Shown piece by piece: positions 50,663-58,785 of a stretch of DNA of 64,000 nucleotides. A program made the translations under genes and the position numbers. This stretch comes from Nitrosotalea devaniterrae (lineage in GTDB: Archaea > Thermoproteota > Nitrososphaeria > Nitrososphaerales > Nitrosopumilaceae), in NCBI GenBank assembly GCA_900065925.1, contig LN890280.1, forward strand, positions 1,170,451 through 1,234,450, given 5' to 3'. Each line of letters opens with the position of its first letter. The first letter of the stretch is position 1. The notes below the pieces were generated by a model that searched no databases, was not told the origin of the DNA, and saw only the letters and a list, made by a program, of their open reading frames with translations.

Positions 50663-51601
50663 TTGCCAATATTTATCGACGGTCATGATTCAAAGGATTT
50701 AACTCAAGAGGAAATAGAAAAACTCGTCAATTTACCTCGAGATGAGTTTGGGATAACCCACCTAGAGTTGTTCTTCAACAAGACTGAGAGCAGACTTTAT
50801 TGTGTATTAGATGCCCCAGACGAGGAATCTATCTGGAAACACCACGAGGCAGCAGGCTTCAAGTGTGATTTTATCAGTGAGGTTCATCAAATCAAGACAG
50901 AGAATACAATAAAGACTGAGAAACTTGTGACATTAGGCCAAATGAGCTCAAACATTAGCCATGACCTAAGAAATCCGATGGCAGTCATCAAAAATTCCAT
51001 AGACTTGTTGAATATAAAATACAAAGATCAACTCAATCCAGGCATTTTAGAACATATTGCAAAAATGGACCGTGCAATTTTTAACATGAGTATGATGGTA
51101 AGCGACATACTAAATTTTGCAAGGACAAAATCATTAGATCTAGAAGATCATTCATTGACCAAAGTAATTACACATGCAATTTCAACAATCATAGTTCCTT
51201 CAAACGTCAAAATAATATTGCCACAAAATGATATTACATTAAAGTTTGATGAAGCAAAATTAGAATCGGTGTTTTATAATTTAATATTAAATGCAGTCCA
51301 GTCAATGGACCAAACAGAAGGCAAGATAACAATCAAGATTATTGAAAAAATTGATGACAAGGTTCAGATCCAGATTCAAAATTCAGGGCCTGCAATTCCA
51401 GATGAACTATTAACCAAGATATTTGAACCACTATTTACCACAAAACAACGCGGAACCGGTCTTGGCTTGCCAAGTTGCAAGAATGTGGTAGAGCAGCACC
51501 ATGGAACAATATACGCGTCAAACAATCCTACCACATTTACCATAACACTGCCAAAACATATTGAAAAATTACTTGCAGTAGACGAAAGTCAGAACTTGTA
51601 A
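50663..51601 (+). CDS. DUF4242-histidine kinase fusion
   Basis: This is a 312-aa protein. Residues 1-78 match DUF4242/SCO4226-like ferredoxin-fold domains (MPIFIDGHDSKDLTQEEI, YCVLDAPDEESIWKHHEAAG). These are known as small proteins, some reported to bind nickel. Residues ~90-310 are a histidine kinase: H-box SNISHDLRNPMAVIKNSI, N-box FYNLILNAVQSMDQ, G1 IQNSGPAIPDELLTKIFEPL, G2 TKQRGTGLGLPSCKN. Soluble. The fusion suggests a cytosolic kinase with a metal or small-molecule sensing domain. TTG start at 50663 gives MPIF, the natural domain start. Confidence 0.88.
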   Translation: MPIFIDGHDSKDLTQEEIEKLVNLPRDEFGITHLELFFNKTESRLYCVLDAPDEESIWKHHEAAGFKCDFISEVHQIKTENTIKTEKLVTLGQMSSNISHDLRNPMAVIKNSIDLLNIKYKDQLNPGILEHIAKMDRAIFNMSMMVSDILNFARTKSLDLEDHSLTKVITHAISTIIVPSNVKIILPQNDITLKFDEAKLESVFYNLILNAVQSMDQTEGKITIKIIEKIDDKVQIQIQNSGPAIPDELLTKIFEPLFTTKQRGTGLGLPSCKNVVEQHHGTIYASNNPTTFTITLPKHIEKLLAVDESQNL

Positions 51602-51618
51602 AGCTAGTCTTTGGCTAT

Positions 51619-52005
51619 TTACCAATCTTTTGTCGGGTCACCTGAAAACATATTTTCCAAGTGTTCAATGATTTGAGCAGAGCCGCCATCAATTCCCCAT
51701 GTCACCATTAGAAGATACTTGTCTCCAAGAGGCATTGTCAGTCGCCTTAGTTTATCATATACTGCAAGAACGTATCTTCCCCTACCCACTTTGGGCTCAA
51801 AGGTTCTGCGTATCTTCCAGGCATTTGCAGCATAGTGTAATGTCTCTTTTGTATCCACCTCGTTGAGAAATGGCTCTACTCCCTCACGCACGCTAGTCAG
51901 TATCTCGTTTCCCGAATTGTCAAAGATTGTGGCATATCGAATTTGTTTGTCAGTATGCATGACATTTTTCAGAATCTTGTCTAGATATTGTGCAGACTGG
52001 GACAT
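51619..52005 (-). CDS. DUF6659-like sensor protein
   Basis: From ATG 52005 this is 128 aa. It carries YATIFDNSGNEILTSVREGV, matching the VLDGKGKLL/VIDSKGEIM strand of the other copies, then LHYAANAWKIRRTFEPKVGR and YLLMVTWGIDGGSAQIIEHL. The frame extends to 52233, but that region is better explained by the 38-aa acidic gene at 52097. Tail-to-tail with the DUF4242-kinase. Possibly part of the same signalling. Confidence 0.76.
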   Translation of the reverse strand: MSQSAQYLDKILKNVMHTDKQIRYATIFDNSGNEILTSVREGVEPFLNEVDTKETLHYAANAWKIRRTFEPKVGRGRYVLAVYDKLRRLTMPLGDKYLLMVTWGIDGGSAQIIEHLENMFSGDPTKDW

Positions 52006-52096
52006 GGGGTAATAATACACTTGATCGCATATAAGAATAGCAGTAGCATTCCAAAGATTACATTCGTACAAAGCATATAATGAAAAAAAGATGGGG

Positions 52097-52213
52097 CTAG
52101 TCCAGTTCAGGAGATTCTTCTTGATCAACTGTAGCGTCTTCTTTAACTTCTTGAATTGTCTCTGTGTTTGATGAAACAGGTTCGGAAATTTCTTCTGGTT
52201 CATTTGATGCCAT
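52097..52213 (-). CDS. Acidic mini-protein (38 aa)
   Basis: The frame from ATG 52213 to TAG 52097-52099 encodes a Glu/Ser-rich, disordered peptide (MASNEPEEISEPVSSNTETI, then QEVKEDATVDQEESPELD). Acidic and without hydrophobic residues. A second acidic peptide lies at 15279. May be a real short protein; unproven. Confidence 0.45.
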   Translation of the reverse strand: MASNEPEEISEPVSSNTETIQEVKEDATVDQEESPELD

Positions 52214-52399
52214 GGATACATTACAATCTCCATTGGTTTAGAATATTTCCCATATAGAATTAGATGACATATGCGACATACAAGACAGATATGAAACCTA
52301 TTGATTAAATTTTTTCAGATTGTACATTTGTAAAATTCATGATTGAAAAATATTTCATATTCATTCAAGTTTAAATTATAATTCAGGTATACACATTTT

Positions 52400-53386
52400 A
52401 TGCTCCAAAGAGTGGTTGCAATCTTTTTGATAATTATTTTGACATCAACGTGGTTCTCAATTCATGATACCAATACAGCACAAGCAGTTCCTGTAAAGAC
52501 ACCATTCCAGCAGGCAAGAATGCATGTACCTATTAGCCAAATTATTTGTCCAGAAAATTTACTGCTAGTCATGAAAAAAAGTGACGGCAGTCCAGCATGT
52601 GTAAAGCCTAGCAGCGAGTCAATATTGATTGAACGTGGATGGGCACTTCATGTGTTACCAGATTATACCACAGGAGGTATCAAAAATTCAGACATGCTTG
52701 ATGGCGGCCCCCTTGAGATAAAGACAGATTCTGTAAAGTATTTTGAAAATACCACAGGCTATGTGGCAGAGCCTGTGCAAAAAGGCAATTTCCCAGGAGT
52801 GATACTGATTCATGAGTGGTGGGGCCTAAATGATAACATCAAAGGCATGGCAAGAGGGCTTGCAGCACATGGCTATGTTGCACTTGCAGTAGACCTGTAT
52901 GCAGGACAAGTTGCCACAACATCAGATGGTGCAAGAAAACTCTTACTTTCTTTTGATGAACAAAAAGCAATGTCCAACATTGATGCTGCGGTAAATATTC
53001 TCAAACAGAACTATAACGTAACCAAGATTGCCACAATAGGGTGGTGCTTTGGAGGAAGCCAATCATTGAACTATGCTCTTACTGGCAACAAGGTTGACGC
53101 AACCATACTATTCTATGGCCAGCCGGTTACAAACATTACCAAGTTATCTACAATCAAATGGCCAGTCCTTGGATTTTATGGTGACAAGGACCTAGCAAAT
53201 CCAATTGACAAAGTAAGAGAGTTCAAGTCTGATCTGGACATGGCAGGAGTTGAAAACAAGATTTACATTTATCCCGGAATTGGTCATGCATTTGCAAACC
53301 CATCAGGTGCAACCTATGCCCCTACAGAAACAAGAGATGCATGGAACAAGACACTTGCATTCATGGATGAACATTTGAAGAACTAA
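52400..53386 (+). CDS. Secreted dienelactone hydrolase-like protein
   Basis: This is a 328-aa protein. Signal peptide (VVAIFLIIILTSTWFSI), then a short domain with ICPENLLLVMKKSDGSPACV and LIERGWALH, which is shared with the secreted protein at 55993. From ~120 the dienelactone hydrolase fold follows: ILIHEWWGLNDNIKGMAR, nucleophile Cys in GWCFGGSQSL, Asp in FYGDKDLANP and His in GIGHAFANP. Classical DLH cleaves dienelactones in the cytosol; an exported version must act on external esters. The N-terminal module may attach it to a surface partner. Confidence 0.9.
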   Translation: MLQRVVAIFLIIILTSTWFSIHDTNTAQAVPVKTPFQQARMHVPISQIICPENLLLVMKKSDGSPACVKPSSESILIERGWALHVLPDYTTGGIKNSDMLDGGPLEIKTDSVKYFENTTGYVAEPVQKGNFPGVILIHEWWGLNDNIKGMARGLAAHGYVALAVDLYAGQVATTSDGARKLLLSFDEQKAMSNIDAAVNILKQNYNVTKIATIGWCFGGSQSLNYALTGNKVDATILFYGQPVTNITKLSTIKWPVLGFYGDKDLANPIDKVREFKSDLDMAGVENKIYIYPGIGHAFANPSGATYAPTETRDAWNKTLAFMDEHLKN

Positions 53387-53389
53387 AAG

Positions 53390-53629
53390 TCACTTGCCTT
53401 GTGTAGATTGCATCCAGGCATCATGTGATGTTTTACCATGATATAACATACAGTCTTCACAAAAAGAATCCCATTCACCAATTCCAAGTGCTGCAAAGAA
53501 TTCTTTTGTCCAGTTGTATGTTGGAGATTTTCTATACTGGAACTGCTGGATTGTATAGATCTCTTTTTCCATGAATTTATCCCGGCATCGTTTACATTGT
53601 GCATTTTTTGCCTGCTTTTTTTGTGCCAT
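53390..53629 (-). CDS. Zinc-binding small protein (79 aa)
   Basis: Residues include CKRCRDKF at the N-terminus and CEDCMLYHG towards the end, giving a two-knuckle zinc site with a long insertion (PTYNWTKEFFAALGIGEWDS). The N-terminus is Lys/Gln-rich. It begins five bases after the upstream PEF-CTERM gene, so the pair is likely co-transcribed. Function unknown; perhaps a nucleic acid-binding or chaperone-type protein. Confidence 0.76.
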   Translation of the reverse strand: MAQKKQAKNAQCKRCRDKFMEKEIYTIQQFQYRKSPTYNWTKEFFAALGIGEWDSFCEDCMLYHGKTSHDAWMQSTQGK

Positions 53630-53634
53630 GCTTT

Positions 53635-54207
53635 TTAATTGTATGATTTTTGTAGCATAAAGCTTGTTTTTGAAATCAACACTAGAGACACTATACCAAC
53701 AAGCAATCCTAGTCCTGCAAGAGGAAATTCTGGTACGGTATTAGTATAGACAGGAGTCGGACTTTGGCCATATGATGAGGAAGAGATGGTTTGACCATCA
53801 GAGTATGTAAATGAGACAGTGATGCCATCATCACCACCTGCTGCCAAAAATCCATCAGTTGGCCCGCATACAGGAGAACACTCTGAAGTTGAAGATGATA
53901 AGATAACATAACCTGCAAAGTCTCCCGTGTCAGGTCCCGTTTCTACTAATCTATATGGAATACTTGCTTCTCGTGTAGATATTGTGACCTTGCTTCCATC
54001 TTCTCCAATTGTATCAATTGCATACGAATTGGAATTAAAGTCAGGCGCATGAATCAAAATGTTTACCTGCGAACTAGAAGAACCTCCACCGGATATGACA
54101 ATCGGGGAGTAGCTTGATTCTTCAGATAAATGTGCAGTTGTGATTAAAACAATGCAGCATGATGATATGGTGATAATTACCAGTGTTACAAAATATCGAT
54201 ATGTCAT
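53635..54207 (-). CDS. PEF-CTERM surface protein with beta domain paralogous to 26817
   Basis: This is a 190-aa protein. Signal peptide (FVTLVIITISSCCIVLITTA), then one beta domain containing ILIHAPDFNSNSYAIDTIGE and SIPYRLVETGPDTGDFAGYV, closely matching the first domain at 26817. It ends with NTVPEFPLAGLGLLVGIVSL plus a basic tail. So it is a single-domain, anchored version of a family also made as a two-domain secreted protein. Two Cys (SECSPVCGP) may form a disulfide. External. Confidence 0.82.
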   Translation of the reverse strand: MTYRYFVTLVIITISSCCIVLITTAHLSEESSYSPIVISGGGSSSSQVNILIHAPDFNSNSYAIDTIGEDGSKVTISTREASIPYRLVETGPDTGDFAGYVILSSSTSECSPVCGPTDGFLAAGGDDGITVSFTYSDGQTISSSSYGQSPTPVYTNTVPEFPLAGLGLLVGIVSLVLISKTSFMLQKSYN

Positions 54208-54262
54208 GTGCCTTTTAAGAAAAACTACCTGATAAGACTTTGGAGAAAGTTCTATCGTATCT

Positions 54263-54634
54263 TTATAGACGTGTTTTGTTTTGATTTAATTTTTCCACTA
54301 CACTCATGTATGAGTCAATGAATTGTTGTGCATACATGTTTGCGTGCTTTTCTGATCCTCTGTGTGTTCCAAACTTTGAGCGAATGTGATGATAATATTC
54401 GTGTAAAATAACAAACGGGTTGTAAAATATCTCAGAGTTTAATGCATAGATCTTTTTTTCTTGTACAACATATACGGCATAGACTGTTCTTCGTTTCTTT
54501 TTTATGGTACCCACTACGATTTGTGGAGTATCGACCTTGTAAAATTTACTTAGATAGTCTAATGCCTCTTCTGTTTTTTTGTCTAAAATTAATGCAACAA
54601 TCTTTGCCTTTGTCAAATCGTCAAGATCAGGCAT
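54263..54634 (-). CDS. Predicted zincin-like metalloprotease
   Basis: From ATG 54634 this is 123 aa. It has an HExxH motif, VILHEYYHHIRSKFGTHRGS, followed by EKHANMYAQQFI, which could supply a further zinc ligand. No signal peptide or TM, so it is cytosolic. The upstream part (LTKAKIVALILDKKTEEALD) is helical. The arrangement is like small ImmA/IrrE-type or SprT-like proteases, but the family is not sure. An earlier in-frame start at 54682 would add a hydrophobic leader. Confidence 0.8.
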   Translation of the reverse strand: MPDLDDLTKAKIVALILDKKTEEALDYLSKFYKVDTPQIVVGTIKKKRRTVYAVYVVQEKKIYALNSEIFYNPFVILHEYYHHIRSKFGTHRGSEKHANMYAQQFIDSYMSVVEKLNQNKTRL

Positions 54635-54677
54635 TATACAAAAGATACCATGTACCAGATATAAGATGTAATTAGTG

Positions 54678-54746
54678 GGCAAACAGGTTCACATCTTATG
54701 GGGATGGATCTGGGCTTTTTCCTCACAGGAGATCTTCCCGTTTGCC
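54678..54746 (+). other. Candidate structured RNA or long hairpin
   Basis: GGCAAAC at 54678-54684 pairs with GTTTGCC at 54740-54746. Inside, GGGATGGATCTG can pair imperfectly with CAGGAGATCTTCCC, giving a long branched or bulged hairpin. The region is less A+T-rich than usual intergenic DNA here. It lies in a 290-nt gap between divergent genes and could be a leader, a small RNA or a regulatory site on either strand. No known riboswitch class fits. Confidence 0.4.
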
Positions 54747-54926
54747 TGAGATATGATATGTCAATTATGATTAAAAGAGAAACGTAGGATTCATCACTAA
54801 AGGATAAATCCACAGGAGGTCATTTTGTCACACGAGAAGACATATGGCTTTGGCATATAACGCAAGTAACTTTGTTACTGAACAATGTGTCGCAATTCCT
54901 TATAGATTCTCAAGCGTAGTTAGGGC

Positions 54927-55157
54927 ATGATGAGCATGAATGAAGAAGCATTTGAGGAAGTATGGGTATCTAGTAACTATGAGACAGTATTTTGTACAAG
55001 TGACGAAAAAGAGCAGTACCTTAGATTCTTGAGTTCAAAAAGAGAGATTCCTCGAGGCATGAGCATTGTCTTGATAAACAAGAAATTAAACAAGCGATAC
55101 ACCAAAGATGAGATAATGAATGCTACCCCTGAACAGTTACGGGGAATGATAAAATAA
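54927..55157 (+). CDS. Hypothetical 76-aa protein
   Basis: This small soluble protein has a helical, acidic N-terminus and a C-terminal helix-turn-like end (NKRYTKDEIMNATPEQLRGM). No family recognised. Start ATG 54927, with an in-frame ATG at 54936. Its stop TAA overlaps the ATG of the next gene (TAATG), so the two are translationally coupled. Confidence 0.68.
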   Translation: MMSMNEEAFEEVWVSSNYETVFCTSDEKEQYLRFLSSKREIPRGMSIVLINKKLNKRYTKDEIMNATPEQLRGMIK

Positions 55158-55327
55158 TGTTCAGGTCATTGCTACTAAGTTTTGCAGCAAGGATGATTGA
55201 TAGAAGGACATCATTTATGCCATTAATGATTTCATTTCCTAGTATCGGATTTATAGTAACAACATCATCTACAATAATCGGTCTTACCATAATGCACTTT
55301 TACAGCAAAAGCGACAAGATGGTATGA
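55157..55327 (+). CDS. Small membrane protein (56 aa) coupled to 54927 gene
   Basis: The frame from ATG 55157 to TGA 55325-55327 overlaps the previous stop by one base. The product has an N-terminal amphipathic helix (FRSLLLSFAARMIDRRTSF), a hydrophobic segment (SIGFIVTTSSTIIGLTIMHF) and a short charged tail. Probably a single-span membrane protein working with the 76-aa partner. Function unknown. Confidence 0.65.
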   Translation: MFRSLLLSFAARMIDRRTSFMPLMISFPSIGFIVTTSSTIIGLTIMHFYSKSDKMV

Positions 55328-55405
55328 CGGTTATAGAAATTGTACCAGTCAATTATCTAGTTGAAATACATTAATACTTGATTTGAAAATGTGTACTAAG
55401 ACAGC

Positions 55406-55969
55406 ATGACCAAGATAAAAAAAGAAAAAGACAATCCAAAGGAGATCAAGACAAAAGCATCTCCCAATAGAAACAAGTTCATTGCACTAGGAGTCATTGC
55501 TGCAATAATAGCAGGAGTAGCTTATGCTACATACAGGTCAGACAGTACAGTGGATACCAACTTTGCATCAATCGGTGGTATACCCTGTGAAACTCAGGAA
55601 TATACAACATATCACATTCATGCACACTTGGATATTTTTGTTAACGGTCAACATACCCAAGTTCCAGCCCAGATAGGATTAGAAAATACATGTCTGTATT
55701 GGCTACATACTCATACACCTGATGGTATAGTGCACATGGAGTCGCCAAAAGAAAGAGACTTTACACTAGGAGAATTTTTTGACATTTGGAAGGCAACAGG
55801 AAGTGGATTTCCAACAGCCACAAATGGACCAGAGATTTTTGTAAACGGAGTCTTGGTCAGCACAGACTTGAGCAGCACAAAGATGAATGCACATGATGAG
55901 ATTGTTCTAGTGTATGGAGATGTACCACAAGGCATGCCTACATTCTACCAGTTCCCAGAAGGGGACTAG
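55406..55969 (+). CDS. Membrane-anchored His-rich protein, likely metal-binding
   Basis: This is a 187-aa protein. Basic N-terminus, TM anchor (FIALGVIAAIIAGVAYATY), external domain with TYHIHAHLDIFVNGQHTQ and YWLHTHTPDGIVHMESP, plus two Cys (GIPCETQ and ENTCLYW). The clustered His residues suggest a metal site. This domain is widespread in archaea and bacteria but has no established function to my knowledge. Possibly copper-related, given the heavy copper use of ammonia oxidisers; this is speculation. Confidence 0.82.
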   Translation: MTKIKKEKDNPKEIKTKASPNRNKFIALGVIAAIIAGVAYATYRSDSTVDTNFASIGGIPCETQEYTTYHIHAHLDIFVNGQHTQVPAQIGLENTCLYWLHTHTPDGIVHMESPKERDFTLGEFFDIWKATGSGFPTATNGPEIFVNGVLVSTDLSSTKMNAHDEIVLVYGDVPQGMPTFYQFPEGD

Positions 55970-55992
55970 ATTCTTTTTGAAATAATCAGAAA

Positions 55993-56613
55993 TTAGGAAG
56001 AGTTGTTGGATACGGTTGTATTTACAATTGCCCAACCTCTGTACATCAGTGCTGATGCACTAGAATGAGAAACACATGCAGGGGAGTTATTTTCTGCCTT
56101 GATGACAAGCTCAAGTCCTGTATTGCATTGTACTTGTTGTGCACTAGTCCCAGACTTGAATTGTTTCAGAGGAGACACCACGCCAGCTTGTGATAATGTA
56201 AATGTGGATAGGTAATCGGAGAGTTGAATCTTGGTACCATTTATTGGATATGGATCAACTGTAATTATTTGCAAGAAATAACCGCCTGGAATTTGGACTG
56301 TAGCATTTTTGTCTCCCAGTCCAATTTTAAGATTAAAATTTCCCAGGTCTTGGCTATTTTTTGTTATATCTACAACAACTGTAGATTCACCTTGCCAGAT
56401 GCATGTTACACCTGAGGGACACCTTGAATCTTCAGTTACGTTGAGAAACTTTACAGAGATATGATTAGGCTCGGAGGCTGTTTGGTTTATCTTGAGTTGA
56501 AATTGATCCAATATAACATTTTTACTATAATCTGCCATGGTGCCAAGTGCATTTGGTGTAATTATCAGTGCTGTAATGCATACAATCCCAAAAACAAGGT
56601 ATGCTATTTTCAT
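55993..56613 (-). CDS. Secreted protein with C-terminal CxxRGWA-type module
   Basis: This is a 206-aa protein. Signal peptide (IAYLVFGIVCITALIITPNA), a beta domain with a Cys pair (CPSGVTCIWQGEST), and a C-terminal ~45-residue module (VQCNTGLELVIKAENNSPAC, LMYRGWA). The same module forms the N-terminus of the dienelactone hydrolase at 52400. It may bind a surface component. Ser/Asn-rich tail. External. Confidence 0.78.
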   Translation of the reverse strand: MKIAYLVFGIVCITALIITPNALGTMADYSKNVILDQFQLKINQTASEPNHISVKFLNVTEDSRCPSGVTCIWQGESTVVVDITKNSQDLGNFNLKIGLGDKNATVQIPGGYFLQIITVDPYPINGTKIQLSDYLSTFTLSQAGVVSPLKQFKSGTSAQQVQCNTGLELVIKAENNSPACVSHSSASALMYRGWAIVNTTVSNNSS

Positions 56614-56709
56614 ACAAGATTTCAGGGTCCATTGTTTTTAGATTTTACGGAGGAATCATCATTACAATATCAGATTAGACTAAGATCAGGCATGCAGAAT
56701 CTGTTTTTG

Positions 56710-58785
56710 TTACTTTGGAATATTGATGATAAACGTGGTACCCTTGTCTACTTCGGTTTTGATATCAATAGAGCCACCATGTTTTTCTATGATATTTTTA
56801 CAGCTTGCAAGCCCCAATCCTGTGCCTATCTGCCGTGTTGTAAATAATGGATCAAATATTTTTGGCAACAGGCTCTTTGGAATACCAGGTCCCGTATCTT
56901 CGATTTCGATTGTTGCAAAATCTTTGTTTTGGCCGTCATTTATCGTACCTTCCTTTATTCTCAGATGGATGATACCATGGTTACTCATTGCCTGAGTTGC
57001 ATTTAACAACAGATTTGTAAAGACGATTTCTAACTTTTCAGAGTCACACATCATGCTTACATCATTTTGTGGTACGTAAATTTCCGTTCCATTTGTTTTT
57101 ACATTTGATACTGCAGAATTTAGTATACCAAGCAATGAAGCTTTTTGAAGATTTAGTGGATGTGGTACAACATAATCCATCACCTCTTCTATCTGATGAG
57201 TCATTCTTTTTACTGCGCGTTCAATTCTGTCAAACTTTTCCTGATTAGTTTTTTCAAAGTTTGGATTTTGAATTTTTATTATCTCAAGGGTGTTGTTTAT
57301 GACAGACAATGGGTTTCTAAGATCATGCGCTATGCGTGCAGAGAGCTCACCTATTGCAGAAAGCCTTTTTGTTTTATGCTCTTCAATTTCTTTTTTGGCG
57401 TCATAAATTGCAGACATGTCTCGTAATGCACCAATTCGTCCAGTCAGTTTTCCGTTTGTGTCATAGAGGTTTGTAGAAAGAAGCAATGTTGGAAAGACAT
57501 CACCATTTTTTTTCCGGAGCCAAATTTCTCGATTTTCAATAAAGCCAGTCCTGTCCCACTCTATTAATGCATCCTGCAAGTCTTTGACACTTTTTTCTGC
57601 TACATGTGTAAACAATGATTTTCCTATGAGCTCTTCTCGTGGATAACCAAGGCTTGTGCAGTATGCATCATTACAATCAATGATGTTTTCATTCAGATCA
57701 ACTGTACGTAAAAGATCAGGCGATTTTTCATACAGAGTTCTATATCTCTGTTCAGTCTCAAGCAGGTGATCATATGCAGTAGTAAGTGCATCGTTTCTTT
57801 GTTTGAGTTTGTTTTCATTGTCTTCTAGAGTTTTTCTTATTGCATACAAATCACTAATGTCTCGTATCGTAGTATTACTTCCAACTAGATTTCCGTCAAA
57901 GTCATACAGGTTAGTAGCATTTATCAGCCCAAGAAATTCAGAGTTGTCTTTTCTTTTGAACCAGACTTTGGTATTTGAAACCGTTCCAGTAGTCTTCCAT
58001 GTTTCAAACGAGTTGACGTATGCATCAATGCTCTGAGCGGATACAAAATCAAATACGGACATGCCAATAACTTCTTTTTTTGAATATCCAAGATATTTGC
58101 AGTAAGAATTGTTACAGTCAAGAATTATGCCATCCAGGTTTATTGTTCGTAGCAGATCTGGCGAGTTTTCATACAGATCCCGATACTTTTGCTCAGTCTT
58201 GACAAGAAGTATGTTTGATTTTTTGAGTTCATCGATCTGTTTTTTTATTTGCCCTTGGTTTGAGTTGAGCAGTTTTCTTGCCTGGTGGATTTCAGTCAAG
58301 TCAATTAGGACAGATGTTCTTCCAATCAGTTTTTTATTCTCATCATATAGACTGGTTCCAGTTAGCAGAATTGGAAATATTGATCCATCCTTTCTTTTCA
58401 TCCAAATTTCTACATTAGATACTTCATGAGTAGTTTTCCAGCGTTCCATCTCATTTTTTAGACTTTTGATGCTTTTTTCTGCAGTATGCTCAAAGATGGA
58501 TTTCCCTATAACTTCATTTTTTTGATATCCTAGTTTTTTTGCGTAAAATTCATTGCATGTAATTATTATTCCATCTACAGTTGTAGAGCGCAACAAACAG
58601 GGAGTTTTATCATACAAGTCATGGTAGTTTTGTTCAGATAAACCATCCATATGTGATATAGTAGAAAATTTTGTATCAATACAATACAGCTGATCATTTT
58701 GGGAATCTTTTTTACCAGATCCTAACATTGCTTCTTTTGTTGGCTTTATCTTGGTTTTGCCAACTGTACCGGACATGAACTGCAT
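56710..58785 (-). CDS. Triple-PAS sensor histidine kinase
   Basis: This is a 691-aa soluble protein. Three PAS domains (~53-165, ~203-315 and ~348-460) each begin with YDKTPCLLR/YENSPDLLR/YEKSPDLLR-type strands and NRKDGS-like turns (WMKRKDGSIF, WFKRKDNSEF, WLRKKNGDVF). Short coiled coils link them. The kinase core follows: H-box LSARIAHDLRNPLSVINNTL, N-box FTNLLLNATQAMSNH, G1 EIEDTGPGIPKSLLPKIFDP, G2 TRQIGTGLGLASCKN. No TM, so it senses an internal cue, perhaps redox or ligand. No heme or flavin Cys motif is clear. Response regulator at 60108 is near. Confidence 0.95.
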   Translation of the reverse strand: MQFMSGTVGKTKIKPTKEAMLGSGKKDSQNDQLYCIDTKFSTISHMDGLSEQNYHDLYDKTPCLLRSTTVDGIIITCNEFYAKKLGYQKNEVIGKSIFEHTAEKSIKSLKNEMERWKTTHEVSNVEIWMKRKDGSIFPILLTGTSLYDENKKLIGRTSVLIDLTEIHQARKLLNSNQGQIKKQIDELKKSNILLVKTEQKYRDLYENSPDLLRTINLDGIILDCNNSYCKYLGYSKKEVIGMSVFDFVSAQSIDAYVNSFETWKTTGTVSNTKVWFKRKDNSEFLGLINATNLYDFDGNLVGSNTTIRDISDLYAIRKTLEDNENKLKQRNDALTTAYDHLLETEQRYRTLYEKSPDLLRTVDLNENIIDCNDAYCTSLGYPREELIGKSLFTHVAEKSVKDLQDALIEWDRTGFIENREIWLRKKNGDVFPTLLLSTNLYDTNGKLTGRIGALRDMSAIYDAKKEIEEHKTKRLSAIGELSARIAHDLRNPLSVINNTLEIIKIQNPNFEKTNQEKFDRIERAVKRMTHQIEEVMDYVVPHPLNLQKASLLGILNSAVSNVKTNGTEIYVPQNDVSMMCDSEKLEIVFTNLLLNATQAMSNHGIIHLRIKEGTINDGQNKDFATIEIEDTGPGIPKSLLPKIFDPLFTTRQIGTGLGLASCKNIIEKHGGSIDIKTEVDKGTTFIINIPK

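Noticed and set aside
53383-53604. 73-aa open frame on the minus strand
   Set aside because: It overlaps the zinc-binding gene 53390-53629 in another frame and lacks its paired CxxC knuckles.
54738-54755. CTGAGA after a stem, resembling part of a TPP riboswitch
   Set aside because: The other conserved TPP elements are missing or in the wrong order, so only a generic structured element is reported.
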